DNA from: Clostridia bacterium
GTDB lineage: Bacteria > Bacillota > Clostridia > TANB77 > CAG-465
Assembly: GCA_017534305.1 (NCBI GenBank)
Contig: JAFWCU010000003.1
Coordinates: 35,736 to 99,735 of the forward strand
Direction: 5' to 3'
DNA length: 64,000 nucleotides
The notes below the pieces were generated by a model, which was not told the origin of the DNA, made no database searches, and was given only the letters and a program-made list of their open reading frames with translations. The position numbers were made by a program, and so were the translations under genes. Below, piece after piece: positions 34,576-45,200 of the stretch. Each line of letters starts with the position of its first letter. The first letter of the stretch is position 1.

Positions 34576-35250
34576 ATGAGCAAAGGAAAATTTTCTTATG
34601 CATTCAAAGTGGCAACAACTATTTGCTGCTTAATTGGACTAAGTGCAAGCTTTATTACATCAACAAACATTTATAGTACTCTTGCATACTATACCACATT
34701 GAGTAATATTGTTGTATTACTTTTCTACATCATATTATGCATAATCTTACCGTTTAAGAAAAATGTAGTCAAAACAAACGCATATGCACAAATTAAAGGT
34801 GCAGTTGTTATGATAATATTCTTAACTTTTATGGTATATTCAATATCTCTTCAACCATTAGGTTTTGCTATGGGAGCAGAAAAAGTACCACTAGATAGAA
34901 TATTTAGACTAAGCAACATTTTCGTGCATTTTGTCACACCAATAATGGTATTTTTAGATTACTTTCTTTTTGATGTAAAAGGTAATTTCAAATACTCTTA
35001 TGTCCCACTTTGGACACTATTCCCTGCTCTATATCCTATCTATGTTTATATTAATGCAGACTTAGGCGCAAGGTTTGTAAACGTAGGAGGTTCAGTAAAG
35101 TATGCATACTTTTTCTTGGACAAAGATAAAATAGGGATTGAAGGAGTCGTAGGATATCTCGCTTTAATGTGGATAATTTACGAAATGTGCTGTCTTGCAT
35201 TTGTATTCATAGATGGCGCCATCAAAAGGCATAAGGAAAAACGGAATTAG
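34576..35250 (+). CDS. Pr6Pr-family six-helix membrane protein
   Basis: 224 residues with six membrane segments. The spacing and the motif YYTTLSNIVV in the first loop, IFVHFVTPIMVFLDYFLF centrally and the aromatic WTLFPALYPIYVY segment match the Pr6Pr membrane proteins of Gram-positives, whose function is unknown. GAGGTGATAAAA precedes the ATG; a strong terminator follows. Confidence 0.8.
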   Translation: MSKGKFSYAFKVATTICCLIGLSASFITSTNIYSTLAYYTTLSNIVVLLFYIILCIILPFKKNVVKTNAYAQIKGAVVMIIFLTFMVYSISLQPLGFAMGAEKVPLDRIFRLSNIFVHFVTPIMVFLDYFLFDVKGNFKYSYVPLWTLFPALYPIYVYINADLGARFVNVGGSVKYAYFFLDKDKIGIEGVVGYLALMWIIYEMCCLAFVFIDGAIKRHKEKRN

Positions 35251-35275
35251 TCACTCTTTTGTGGCTATAAAAGAA

Positions 35276-35304
35276 GACACCTCATATTGAGGTGTCCTTT
35301 TTTT
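35276..35304 (+). terminator. Terminator of Pr6Pr gene
   Basis: GACACCTCA (35276-35284) pairs with TGAGGTGTC (35288-35296), followed by a T-run. It may also act on the converging pnuC. Confidence 0.92.
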
Positions 35305-35313
35305 CTTCATATA

Positions 35314-36102
35314 TTAGAATAATTTATTATCTGCTTTTGCTTCTTCTTTGTGTTCTTTAATATATTTACTCCACTTAATATATCCATATGTTGTATTAGT
35401 AAAGTATCCAAGTTTTAAAACAAGTAATACCCATTGTCCAGAAAGTATATTAATTATACTTTCAAGTGTAGCACTAATATACCATGCAATCCATTGTTCT
35501 CTTAAACGGAAAAGAATAAATAGACCATTAGCCATTCCAACTGCACTTACACATGCATCTAAATAGCATACGATTGTTTCAATTAATTCATTTCCACCAA
35601 ATAAATCTGTTTCAACATCTAATGTTGTTAAGAAATATCCAACTCCAAGTGTCCAAACAACTATTCCAATTATAACTAAAGCTTCAGCCCATCCGCTAAG
35701 TTTTCTAACTTTTGTTATATCTTCTTCTTTTTGATCTGGATGTTTATGCCAGTTAATAAATGAAATAATATCTATTGGTATCCAGAAGAATAGAGTTGTA
35801 GCCATTGTTGCAAATCTAGATGCAAGCACTATTAATGTTACAATTTCAGTTATCTCAACAAATAATGAAACAATAAAGTTCCATTTACTTTGCTTAGAAA
35901 TTAATAGTTCACAAAGAATATTAAAGAATATATCTAAAAGATATAATGTCATAATAATCTTTCCATTTACACCATTAACATCTTCTTCTGGGAAAAGAAA
36001 AGCAAATATTACAGATAAAATTAAAATACTAAAAAACCATACTTTTTCGTAAGTAGTAAAGTAATTCCATAAATTTACTAAACGTTCTTTAATTTTTTTC
36101 AT
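35314..36102 (-). CDS. pnuC: Nicotinamide riboside transporter
   Basis: 262 residues, seven to eight membrane segments. PnuC hallmarks: SKQSKWNF near 70, WIPIDIISFINW near 107, and the paired LREQWIAWYISATLESIINILSGQW near 200-225. PnuC takes up nicotinamide riboside for NAD synthesis. No signal peptide. The promoter carries a 17-bp palindrome between its -10 and -35 boxes, suggesting repression by a NAD-responsive regulator (inference). SD AAAGGAGAAAG. Confidence 0.9.
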   Translation of the reverse strand: MKKIKERLVNLWNYFTTYEKVWFFSILILSVIFAFLFPEEDVNGVNGKIIMTLYLLDIFFNILCELLISKQSKWNFIVSLFVEITEIVTLIVLASRFATMATTLFFWIPIDIISFINWHKHPDQKEEDITKVRKLSGWAEALVIIGIVVWTLGVGYFLTTLDVETDLFGGNELIETIVCYLDACVSAVGMANGLFILFRLREQWIAWYISATLESIINILSGQWVLLVLKLGYFTNTTYGYIKWSKYIKEHKEEAKADNKLF

Positions 36103-36125
36103 TTTCTTTCTCCTTTACCCGATTT

Positions 36126-36154
36126 ATTATATTATTTATGGTAAATAATGTCAA
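36126..36154 (-). promoter_or_regulatory. Promoter of pnuC
   Basis: Minus-strand TTGACA (36154-36149), 17-bp spacer, TATAAT (36131-36126); a full consensus match. Confidence 0.85.
36132..36148. promoter_or_regulatory. Palindrome filling the pnuC promoter spacer
   Basis: TTATTTA-TGG-TAAATAA, a perfect 7-3-7 dyad that exactly spans the 17-bp spacer. Position fits a repressor operator. The regulator is not in the window and I cannot name it. Confidence 0.55.
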
Positions 36155-36192
36155 TAAAAGTCGCTAAAAAGTAATAGAAATAAATATGATTC

Positions 36193-36221
36193 TTTACTTT
36201 TTATGTTAACTATGTTATAAT
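36193..36221 (+). promoter_or_regulatory. Promoter of DUF4230 gene
   Basis: TTTACT (36193-36198), 17-bp spacer, TATAAT (36216-36221). Confidence 0.6.
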
Positions 36222-36289
36222 TAATATGTGCTTGTAAATTTTTTGTTTTTTTAAAATTTTGAAAAAAGATTAAAAAGGAGGAATGAAAT

Positions 36290-36946
36290 ATGAAGAAAAT
36301 TTTTAAAAAGGTTTTTCATGTTTTATTATTTGTTATGCTTTTAGCAGGAGTATTTCTTGGATACCAATATATCCAGTATAAAAACAAAGAAGTAAATGAT
36401 TTACAAAGAGAAATACAAGCCCAAAATGATGCAGATCTTCAAAAAGAATTATTAGACAGACAAATAGAAAATGCAAAAAACTATGTAAATGAAATAAATA
36501 ACAATGTTGCACTAACTGTTCTAAGAACAAGTGGAAAAATAACTTTATCTCATGATAAAACTCCACAAAATAACAAATGGACTGAATGGTTGTTCAACTC
36601 AGATATAAAAGTATATGCAAACTACAAAACAGCATTTACTATAGAAACAGAAAAGATACAGTCTGAAATTGGTGAAGATGGCACTGTTACTTTAACGTAT
36701 GATCCACGTGATATTGAATTATCTTTCATAGATATCACAGATTTTACTACAAGTGCAAATAAAAGCATATTTGGAAGCTCTTATAGCCCTGAACAAGTAG
36801 CAGCTTTTGAGTCAATTGCAAGAGATAATATACAAGAGAAAACAAATAATAAAACAAATCAAAAACAAGCCGAATCAAATCTATTAAACTACCTAAACGG
36901 TTTAGCAGATTCTTATGGAATAAAAATCAACATCGTTGAGAAATAA
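36290..36946 (+). CDS. DUF4230-like membrane-anchored protein
   Basis: 218 residues: an N-terminal membrane anchor (about 8-28), a coiled-coil-like stretch (about 33-70), then an exported domain with VALTVLRTSGKITLSHDKTP and KVYANYKTAFTIE, which resembles DUF4230. Function unknown. Strong ribosome binding site AAGGAGG and own promoter and terminator; monocistronic. Confidence 0.75.
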   Translation: MKKIFKKVFHVLLFVMLLAGVFLGYQYIQYKNKEVNDLQREIQAQNDADLQKELLDRQIENAKNYVNEINNNVALTVLRTSGKITLSHDKTPQNNKWTEWLFNSDIKVYANYKTAFTIETEKIQSEIGEDGTVTLTYDPRDIELSFIDITDFTTSANKSIFGSSYSPEQVAAFESIARDNIQEKTNNKTNQKQAESNLLNYLNGLADSYGIKINIVEK

Positions 36947-36950
36947 CAAA

Positions 36951-36983
36951 AAAGCAGTCTATAACTTAGGCTGCTTCTTTTTT
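36951..36983 (+). terminator. Terminator of DUF4230 gene
   Basis: AAGCAGTC (36952-36959) pairs with GGCTGCTT (36969-36976) allowing one G-U, then a T-run. Confidence 0.85.
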
Positions 36984-37018
36984 ATCTAAAAATGTGATAT
37001 ACTTTTCTTGGTGATAAT

Positions 37019-37765
37019 ATGGAAAACAATATTGAAAAAATAGATAAATTAATTGAATTTATAAAAGAATGCAATAACATAGTATTCTTTGGTGGAGCTG
37101 GTGTATCTACAGAAAGTGGGATTCCAGATTTTAGAAGTAAAGATGGTCTCTATAATATGAAATATGATTATCCACCAGAAGAAATTTTATCTCACACTTT
37201 CTTTGTTCATAACCCAGAAGAATTTTATAGATTTTATAAAGATAAACTTAATTCACTAAAATATGAACCAAATATAACACATAAAGTACTTGCAAAATTA
37301 GAAAAAATTGGAAAACTAACAAGTGTAGTTACACAAAATATTGATGGTCTACATCAAAAAGCAGGATCAAAAAAAGTTTTAGAACTACATGGAAGTGTAC
37401 TAAGAAATTATTGTACAAAATGCAATACTTTCTATGATGCAAACTACATTTTTAATTCAAAAACATTAATACCTAAATGTGAGAAATGTGGTCAAATAAT
37501 TAAACCAGATGTTGTACTATACGAAGAACCTCTAAACAACGATATTTATGACGAAGCTTTAAAAGATATAGCCAAAGCAGATATGTTAATAATTGGCGGT
37601 ACTTCACTTGCAGTATATCCAGCATCATACCTTGTACAATATTTTAGAGGAAAATATCTAATACTAATAAATAAAAGTACTACTCCACTTGATTCAAGAG
37701 CAGATTTAGTAATTCATGACTCACTTGGAACAGTATTTGCAAGAATAAACGAAATAAAATTTTAA
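37019..37765 (+). CDS. cobB: Sirtuin (NAD-dependent protein deacylase)
   Basis: 248 residues, class typical of bacterial Sir2. NAD-binding FGGAGVSTESGIPDFRS at 24-40, TQNIDGLHQKAG at 105-116, catalytic H124, and zinc cysteines C132, C135, C154, C157. It removes acyl groups from lysines, consuming NAD. SD GGTGAT. Its NAD dependence is of interest next to pnuC, but they have separate promoters. Confidence 0.95.
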   Translation: MENNIEKIDKLIEFIKECNNIVFFGGAGVSTESGIPDFRSKDGLYNMKYDYPPEEILSHTFFVHNPEEFYRFYKDKLNSLKYEPNITHKVLAKLEKIGKLTSVVTQNIDGLHQKAGSKKVLELHGSVLRNYCTKCNTFYDANYIFNSKTLIPKCEKCGQIIKPDVVLYEEPLNNDIYDEALKDIAKADMLIIGGTSLAVYPASYLVQYFRGKYLILINKSTTPLDSRADLVIHDSLGTVFARINEIKF

Positions 37766-37795
37766 AAGGCACTTTAAAGTGCTTTTTATTTTTTC
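37765..37795 (+). terminator. Terminator of sirtuin gene
   Basis: GCACTTT/AAAGTGC stem (37769-37782) followed by T-rich sequence. Confidence 0.8.
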
Positions 37796-37895
37796 ATATT
37801 TAGTCAAATTTCAATTTTAACTAAATTATTGTAAAGTTAATCATTAAAAAGCAAAAACTTATTAAAATGGAAATTTAAGCCTCGGCATCTCTTTC

Positions 37896-37924
37896 TTGAT
37901 ATTATGTCTACTTTGTGGTATAAT
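37896..37924 (+). promoter_or_regulatory. Promoter of 58-residue gene
   Basis: TTGATA (37896-37901), 17-bp spacer, TATAAT (37919-37924). Confidence 0.7.
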
Positions 37925-37987
37925 AGTAATGTATTAAAAAACTACATGAAATTTTAAATAATTATTTAAAAAATAGGAGGTGTCATT

Positions 37988-38164
37988 ATGGGACGCAAAA
38001 AAGTCAAAAAAATTGGCGAAATTAGTTTTTATGATATTTACAAAAAAGTTCGTTCTCCATTTTCTACAGTAAAAATGACAGGTGCAGGAGCTCATAAATC
38101 AAAAAAAGACTATAATCGTCAAGCTGAGAAGCTTAAAATCAAAAAGCTTCAATATGATGAGTAA
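37988..38164 (+). CDS. 58-residue basic protein
   Basis: Short gene MGRKKVKKIGEISFYDIYKK... ending KLQYDE. The evidence that it is real is strong: AGGAGGTG 5 nt before the ATG, a good promoter, and a perfect terminator overlapping the stop. The protein is rich in Lys/Arg at both ends with a central VRSPFSTVKMTGAGAHK motif and has no membrane segment, so nucleic-acid or ribosome association is possible. I recognise no family. Confidence 0.8.
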   Translation: MGRKKVKKIGEISFYDIYKKVRSPFSTVKMTGAGAHKSKKDYNRQAEKLKIKKLQYDE

Positions 38165-38185
38165 ATAATTTTTACTCATTTTTTT
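38157..38185 (+). terminator. Terminator of 58-residue gene
   Basis: ATGAGTAAA (38157-38165) pairs perfectly with TTTACTCAT (38171-38179), then seven T. The stem includes the stop codon. Confidence 0.9.
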
Positions 38186-38190
38186 GCATA

Positions 38191-38217
38191 AAAAAAGAAG
38201 GTAAGATTTCTCTTACC
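38191..38217 (-). terminator. Terminator of smaller SpaA-repeat adhesin gene
   Basis: GGTAAGA (38200-38206) pairs with TCTTACC (38211-38217) with a T-run on the minus strand. It can also work on the plus strand. Confidence 0.85.
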
Positions 38218-38242
38218 CTCTTATTTTTTTATTTAGAATGAA

Positions 38243-41200
38243 TTAGTCTCTTTTCATTTTTTTAACAGTCATTGTAATAGCTGCAGCAGATACTAGAGCG
38301 ATTACTCCATATAGAGCAACTGCTATATCTCCTGTATTTACATTTGTAAATTCAACTTCGTAAGTTTTACCATCTTCAGCGATTTCAACTTCTATTACAA
38401 GATCAGATTTTTCGTAATTTTCAGCAGCTTCAATTTCTTCTACTGTATATTTACCATATCTTAATCCTGTTAATAAGAACATTCCATCTTCACCAGATAC
38501 AACTTCGATTGGGTTTTCATTTTCATCTACGAATTCAATTACTTCTCCATCTTCGTTCTTAACTTGGAATTTACATCCAGGAACTGGTTCTCCAGTTTCG
38601 TCATCTGTTTTGATAATTAAGATATTACCATAAATGTAGTTTACAACTACTGTTTCAACAACTTCTTCATCTTCTTCTAAATATAATTCTTTAGCTGCTG
38701 GTACTACATAGCATTCCTCTAGATCAGCAACTTGTCTGATATATCTACCAGCTCTTACAGCATCAAATGAAGCATATCCTTCTTCATCTGTTGTAGTTTC
38801 GTAAGCAACTTCGTTTGTTTCAGGATCAACTAATTGTACTGTAACACCTTCTAGGTACTCACCATCTTCATCTACAACTTCGAATCCAACATTAACTAAT
38901 GTTCTATCATCTTCAATAGCTAATTCAGCTTCTTTTTCTTCTGTAGTTAAAGCAAAGTAGTATAAGTTATCATTTAGATCATAGTATCTTGGAGCTTCTA
39001 ATTCTCCAACAGCGTATATACCATATGGTAATCCGTCTACTACGATTTGTCCATTTTCATCAGTTGTACGAACAACTTCTTCATATTCTCCATCAACTTT
39101 TTCAAGTAATGGTAAATAATCATCTTCGTTGTTTACATCTCCACCATCTTTTAAGTAGTATATTCCTAATTTAGTATCTGGTAATACAGTTACTTCTGTT
39201 TCATCATCTTCATCTAATCCTAGACCTTCAAGAGCACTTAGAACTAGAGTTTCAAGTTTAGAATATACCATATCAGGATCTGGAGCAATTGCTAAAGTTT
39301 CAATTTTTGTTACAGTTAATTTTGTAACTTTTAGAGATTCGTTAACGATTTCTCCAATTGAAGCAGCAAATCTTTCATCTGTATTGTTTTCTGGTTTGCA
39401 TTCAACTTCATATTGAGTTTCATCTAGTTTGTAGTTTTCATTAGTTTTGATTTCTTTAGCATAGTATTTGCCCATTGGATATTCAGAAGAGAATACTCCA
39501 TTTCCATCTTCATCTAATGTAACAACATCTACTAGAGTGTCTTTTCTAATAATTACTACACCATTTACATTTGTAATGTCTTCGTTTGCATATATACCAA
39601 TTAATACATCTCTGTATGCGTTAGTATCAACAAATTCAACATCTCCTTCTTCTGTAGATTTGAAGAAGTTTAATCCTGTAAATGTTTTAGTTACGTCAAG
39701 ATCATATTCTTGTCTTACTAATGTGTATTCTACTGGTTCTAGATCATATTCATCAATTAATTGACCTTTGTAATCTGCAGTTACTTCTTTAACTTCATCG
39801 TCAAGAACATATCCTACAGGAGCTTCAATCATTTGAATTGTATATTTACCTAGATATAATTTTTCATTTATTTCGCCGTTGGCGTCAGTTGTAACTTCTT
39901 TTGTTTGACCATTAGTCATGTGAACTACACCATCACCAGTTACTATATCTTCAGCTGCAGTTAATAAATATTTAACTCCAGATATTGGTTGTGAAGTATA
40001 AGCTGGTCTGTTTACATTACTTACTCCAGAAGAAGTAGTAGTGTTAGTTCCACTTAAAACATTTCCTCTTACACTAACTTTTAAGTTTGCTTTTTGAGGT
40101 AAGTTTGCTACTGTTGATTCAACTGTTACTTTAGTATCAGTATCTTCAACTGAGTTTGAATCTACTACAAATGTAGCAGCTGGTTGATTGTTTGCTAATG
40201 AATAGTTATAGTATCCATAAGGAGCTTTAAGTTCATATACTTTATATGTTCCATATGGAAGCTTTTCTGGAAGTTCAACCCATCCGTAAACTTGTTCGTC
40301 ATCTGCGTTTTCGAATTGATCAAGAACTTTAACTGTTGGATACATAACTTTTTGTGAAATTGTGTTTCCTTCATCATCTTGAACTTGGAATATAGCAGAA
40401 TCTGCTTTAACTAAGTTTCCAGATTCAGAGTCTAATTTAGATATTTTTACATATCTTTGTGCAACTTCTGTATTAACTATTTTTGAATAGCTATATGTTT
40501 CTTCAGAAGCAATGAAGATTCCCATTGGATCCATTAAGTCTAGATCATCATTGTTATCTCCATCATCTCTTCTTGTTACTTGGTAACATGTATATCTACC
40601 ATAAGGTATATCTGTAAATTCAGCATATCCTCTATCATCTACTATTGTAGTATACACTTGTTGTCCTTCGTATTCTTCAGTAGTAGTGTTTAATGTAGCT
40701 CTACCTGCATCATAGTCACTATCTAGAACTAATTGTAATTTAGATCCTACAGAAGGCCATTTTGTAGTTGAACCACTTAGGTCTTCACTATCTGAAACTA
40801 CTAGTCTGAATCCACCATAGATTACATCTTCATTAGATCCAACTGTTACTAGTTTTTGTCCATTTGAAGTTGTTGCTGCATCACTTGGGTTTGCAGTCAT
40901 AACTGTTGAATTAACTTTACATCCTTCAGATGCGCTTAATTCTTTTACATAGTATGTTTTAACTTCAAGTGGTTTAGTTTCAGCATAACCATTAGCATCT
41001 GTTATTAATTCTTGTACTAATTGTGTGCATCCAGCATCTGAATATACACCATATTTTGCACCTTCTACTTTAGCATCACCAGTATTTGGATTTTCTGTTC
41101 CTGGTTGTAGGTTCTTTTGAACTGCTACTTTTAATGCGTTAGTATATAAAGATACAGAATATACTTCAGGTCCAACATATGAACCATTAGCATATACTAA

Positions 41201-42055
41201 TGTTTTTCCACCTGCTGTTACAGTAGATGCTCCATACCAACCACCGTTGATAGATTTTTCAATTCTTACTTGAACTGGGTTATCTATAGAACCGATTTGT
41301 TCAGTAGAATAGAAAGTTACTGAATTTCCATTTTTACTAAAGTGTAAACTTGAATTTCCAGAATATAGATTTAATCTTACAAATCCAGACATGTCTAGTC
41401 CATTAGCATCTGTTAATGTAACTTCATATCTTTGATTTGCTTCATTCCATTGCATTTCTATTGGGCCAGTTCCTGCATAAGATGGTGCAAGACTTGCTAG
41501 GTTAACTAAATTAGCTATTCTATCATATTCAGCTTTACCAGTTCCGTCTAATTGACCATATGCATCTGCAGCACCAGTTTGTGCCCAAACATATGCTTGT
41601 ACACCCGCAGCTCTAGATGTTTTAGCGCTATCTATAGCTTCTAGATTTTGTAACTCACCATATGAGTATGTATCTGCGGCAGCTAATGCTAATCCTATGT
41701 TTTGAGATGCAGCTCCTGCGTTCTCATATTCTGTACCTTGTTCAATATAACCAGGTGCCATAGAATAAGCTTTTAAGTAGTCAGTATAATTTCTTAATGC
41801 ATAAGTTTGCATTGGATTCATTTCAGCTACGCCATAAAATGGTGTATTGAAAGCTAGAACTTCTTGATTTACTGTTACAACGTCTTCTGGATCATCTCCA
41901 TCAACGATATCAGTATCAGAAAGTCTAGAAGATAGTATTACACTAACTTTCATTTGAGTACTTGGCATTGATAGTGCTTTAACATTAGCGCTGACAACTG
42001 AAACAACAACTAATAGTAATAAAGCAACTACAAATTTCAACTTACTTGTTTTCAT
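38243..42055 (-). CDS. Giant SpaA/Cna-B adhesin with degenerate thioester domain
   Basis: 1270 residues. Signal peptide (about 1-27), then an N-terminal domain (about 30-300) resembling a thioester domain but without cysteine: the expected Cys context AYCxxPG reads AYSMAPG (S98), while the Gln motif VQAYVW (Q153) is kept. About eight SpaA/Cna-B prealbumin-like repeats follow (about 305-1235), with typical YGxYxxxE(L/I)xAPxGY ends that usually form Lys-Asn isopeptide bonds. The C-terminus is VNTGD, a membrane helix and KKMKRD, a non-canonical sortase signal. Paralogous to the next gene. SD GGGAGAGGAT. Confidence 0.92.
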   Translation of the reverse strand: MKTSKLKFVVALLLLVVVSVVSANVKALSMPSTQMKVSVILSSRLSDTDIVDGDDPEDVVTVNQEVLAFNTPFYGVAEMNPMQTYALRNYTDYLKAYSMAPGYIEQGTEYENAGAASQNIGLALAAADTYSYGELQNLEAIDSAKTSRAAGVQAYVWAQTGAADAYGQLDGTGKAEYDRIANLVNLASLAPSYAGTGPIEMQWNEANQRYEVTLTDANGLDMSGFVRLNLYSGNSSLHFSKNGNSVTFYSTEQIGSIDNPVQVRIEKSINGGWYGASTVTAGGKTLVYANGSYVGPEVYSVSLYTNALKVAVQKNLQPGTENPNTGDAKVEGAKYGVYSDAGCTQLVQELITDANGYAETKPLEVKTYYVKELSASEGCKVNSTVMTANPSDAATTSNGQKLVTVGSNEDVIYGGFRLVVSDSEDLSGSTTKWPSVGSKLQLVLDSDYDAGRATLNTTTEEYEGQQVYTTIVDDRGYAEFTDIPYGRYTCYQVTRRDDGDNNDDLDLMDPMGIFIASEETYSYSKIVNTEVAQRYVKISKLDSESGNLVKADSAIFQVQDDEGNTISQKVMYPTVKVLDQFENADDEQVYGWVELPEKLPYGTYKVYELKAPYGYYNYSLANNQPAATFVVDSNSVEDTDTKVTVESTVANLPQKANLKVSVRGNVLSGTNTTTSSGVSNVNRPAYTSQPISGVKYLLTAAEDIVTGDGVVHMTNGQTKEVTTDANGEINEKLYLGKYTIQMIEAPVGYVLDDEVKEVTADYKGQLIDEYDLEPVEYTLVRQEYDLDVTKTFTGLNFFKSTEEGDVEFVDTNAYRDVLIGIYANEDITNVNGVVIIRKDTLVDVVTLDEDGNGVFSSEYPMGKYYAKEIKTNENYKLDETQYEVECKPENNTDERFAASIGEIVNESLKVTKLTVTKIETLAIAPDPDMVYSKLETLVLSALEGLGLDEDDETEVTVLPDTKLGIYYLKDGGDVNNEDDYLPLLEKVDGEYEEVVRTTDENGQIVVDGLPYGIYAVGELEAPRYYDLNDNLYYFALTTEEKEAELAIEDDRTLVNVGFEVVDEDGEYLEGVTVQLVDPETNEVAYETTTDEEGYASFDAVRAGRYIRQVADLEECYVVPAAKELYLEEDEEVVETVVVNYIYGNILIIKTDDETGEPVPGCKFQVKNEDGEVIEFVDENENPIEVVSGEDGMFLLTGLRYGKYTVEEIEAAENYEKSDLVIEVEIAEDGKTYEVEFTNVNTGDIAVALYGVIALVSAAAITMTVKKMKRD

Positions 42056-42122
42056 ATATCCTCTCCCTCTCTTTTTTATTTTCCTGCCAAAAAATAAATA
42101 TATTTATTTCTTGATAATAAAA

Positions 42123-42151
42123 TATTATCATTATAAATTTTTATTTTCAAC
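42123..42151 (-). promoter_or_regulatory. Putative promoter of smaller adhesin gene
   Basis: Minus-strand TTGAAA (42151-42146), 17-bp spacer, TAATAT (42128-42123). The remaining 42056-42284 spacer is AT-rich with nothing else recognised apart from the hairpin near 42241. Confidence 0.4.
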
Positions 42152-42227
42152 CAAAAAAATTTAAAAAAGAACAAAATAATCAAATTTACACAATAATATT
42201 ACAATAAAATTTCACCAATATTTCACA

Positions 42228-42271
42228 AGCAATAAAACAAAGAGAATACCTTGTTATATCAAGATATTCTC
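42228..42271 (-). terminator. Terminator of larger adhesin gene
   Basis: AGAGAATACCTTG (42241 on) pairs with CAAGATATTCTCT (ending 42272) with one wobble; the tail on the minus strand is TTTGTTTTATTG, a weak U-tract. Confidence 0.65.
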
Positions 42272-42284
42272 TGAAGCTATTATA

Positions 42285-45200
42285 TTATTTTTTGTTTTTG
42301 AAAAACACATCTTTATACCTATATATAATATATACTAAACCAAATACACTTATTATTCCTACTGAAAGCACTAATGGAAATTTAATATCACCAGTATTAA
42401 CTATCTTCTCGTCTCTAACACGTATTTCATAAGTTTCACCATTTATAGTAATATCATGAGGTGTTGTATCTATATTATATTCTTCAGGTGCGCTTATTTC
42501 TGTATAAGTATATTCTCCATACGGAACATTTTCAAAATAGTACTCACCATTTTCATCCGTTGTACCTTCAACCCTATAATCTGTTTCTTTAGATTCGAGT
42601 ACAAAAGTACAATTTGGAATCTTATCTCCATTTAGAAAGTCCGTTTTACTAATAAGTATTGTAGATGTTTTTCTAAGATTAGATACTTCATCTATAGTTA
42701 CAGTTTCATCTTCATTTAATACAAACTCATGAAGTTCATCATTTAATTCATAGATATCTGGAGCTTCTATCTCATGATAATAATATATCTTACCAGTTTC
42801 TAACATATCTATTGGCATGTAGAAATCACCATTTTCATCTGTTGTGTTTGTATAAATTACGTTTTCATCTTCATCTAGTATTTCAAATGTACAATCTGGA
42901 ATTACTTCTGAATCAAATGCATCCGTTTTAGTAAACACCTTAATATCTACTATGCTATTATACACTTCTAGTTCTTGTTCTTCTCCATTTTTATCTATTT
43001 CAAATTCGTATAAAGCATCGTCAAGCTCATATCCTTTTGGAACATCAACTTCTTGGTAATAGTACTTGCCATATGGAAGACTATCTACTAATATTAAGCC
43101 ATTTTCATCACTGGTATATGTATCAATTCCATCAGTTGTAACAAGAGGTTGCGCTACTCCATTGTCATCCCAATATAATTTAAACTTTGCATTGTTTAAT
43201 GTATGTTTATCATCTAGATTTTCTCCAGTAAAGAATGCACGAACTCTAAGTAACGGTCCAATATCCCTATTTGCGTATTTTACCAATCTCAAAGTTTTTA
43301 AATTTTTAAGTTCATTAGTTACATCTTCTGCAAGTTTAATATCAATTACTGGTGTAACATTATCTTCTGGTAAAAATGTAAAGTAATAATTTTTTTCATT
43401 TAAAACATAATTTTCATTTGTTGCTATTTCTTTTATATAATAATCTCCCATTGGCAAATCATAGTTTTGTGTAATAGTTCCATCCTCATTTATATATAAT
43501 TTATCCACAAGAACATCACTATCTATTACAACATTACCCATATTATCTACCAATGCCTCTTTAGTATAAACACCAAGTACTACATCTTTATATGCATTTT
43601 TAAGCATACCAATATATTTTGGTTCTTGTATATTCTTAAATAAATTCAAGTTCATTTTTTGTCTTACATCTGTAAAATCTAAGTCTTTATCCCATATAGT
43701 TATTTCTTGCCCTCTATATTCTAGTACAAACGGGAATTCTGTTGCACTAGCAAGGTATCCTGTCTTAGTCTTTACCTCTTTTATTGAATAACTACCAAGA
43801 TATAATGGTTCAGATGTTGCTATACCATCTGGGCCAGTGACTATAGTAACACTTTCTCCTTGCCTCATTCTCACGGTACCATCTGGAGTAACTATATCCT
43901 CACGAGCAGTAATTGCATATTCTACTCCTTCTAGTCCTCTTAGTTCATATACAGGTCTTGTAATATCCCCTTCCATCATTTTATCGCTAAGCATTTCACC
44001 CTTTTTAAATACAACAACTCTTGCCTTTTGCGCAACATTTGTAAAATCTACAGTAATAGTTTTAATTTGCTCTGGATTTTCAGGTGAGGTTGCCTCTATG
44101 GTAAACGGAACACGAGTATCTTTTCTAGCATATCCATATGGTGCATTAATCTCTTCTAACTCATATGCACCAGGTATTACTCCGTCCGGTAGCACAAGAG
44201 TTCCATCAGTAGTTGTAACGAATTCATCTATTTCTACAGGTGTAGGATAATTATATGTTTGTTTTAAGTATCTAGCCTCACTAACATCCCACACTTTAAA
44301 AGTACTTCCAGCAAGTGGAATTACTTCTCCAGTTTCTTCATCTCTTTTAACTATTTTTAAGTTTCTTTTATTTCTTGGGTCTTGAACAATGTAATATAAT
44401 TTTTGCTTATCTCTTGCAATATATAAAGGTTGTGGATCCATTATATCTACATATTCAATGCTTTTTGTTTCAGTAATTGTGTACCAACCATATGGTATAT
44501 CTATAAATTCCGCATAACCTTTTTCATCTATTACAGCTGTATAATTAGTCTCTGGTTTAGAGTCTAATGTTAAAGTTAGTTCAACACCTACTGCTGGATT
44601 TTTAGTAGTTGAACCTTGTTCAAAATTAGTATTATTTTCTAAATACTTTACAATGTATACATTTCCTTTTTCTACTAGTTCACGAGATGTCATATCATGA
44701 TATGAATATTCAACAGTCTGTTCTGATGGTATTTGAGTTATTGTATAAACATTTTCATCTATTAAATATCCTTCAGGGCGTTTTGTTTCTTTTATATAAT
44801 ATGTACCAACAAGATAGTTTCCAGTAGTAGCAGTGTATCTTCCATCACTTTGTAATGCAATTGTTACAGTCTCTACAGCATCAGTACAAGCTTCATCTCT
44901 ATATATTGTATACTCAGAATTTTCTAAATGAGCATCTCCTTGAGTTATTATTCCTGTCTCAATATCTTCTTTGTAAATAGTTATTTGCATTTTCTTAGCT
45001 ACATTTTCTTTTGTATACCTATAAGCAGGTGCTTCTGTTTTATCTAACTCAACAAAGACATCAAAAAGATCTATCTTTAAAGCTGTATCTGGTACAACTA
45101 CCTCTTCCACTTCATATGTACCATATGGTAGATTAGTAATTGTTGTGTATCCAGTCTCATCTGTTAGTTCAGAATAATATACTTTGCTTCTATCACTTTT

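Noticed and set aside
37982..38232. The second hairpin after the 58-residue gene as a separate small RNA
   Set aside because: Both hairpins are explained as terminators of the converging genes.
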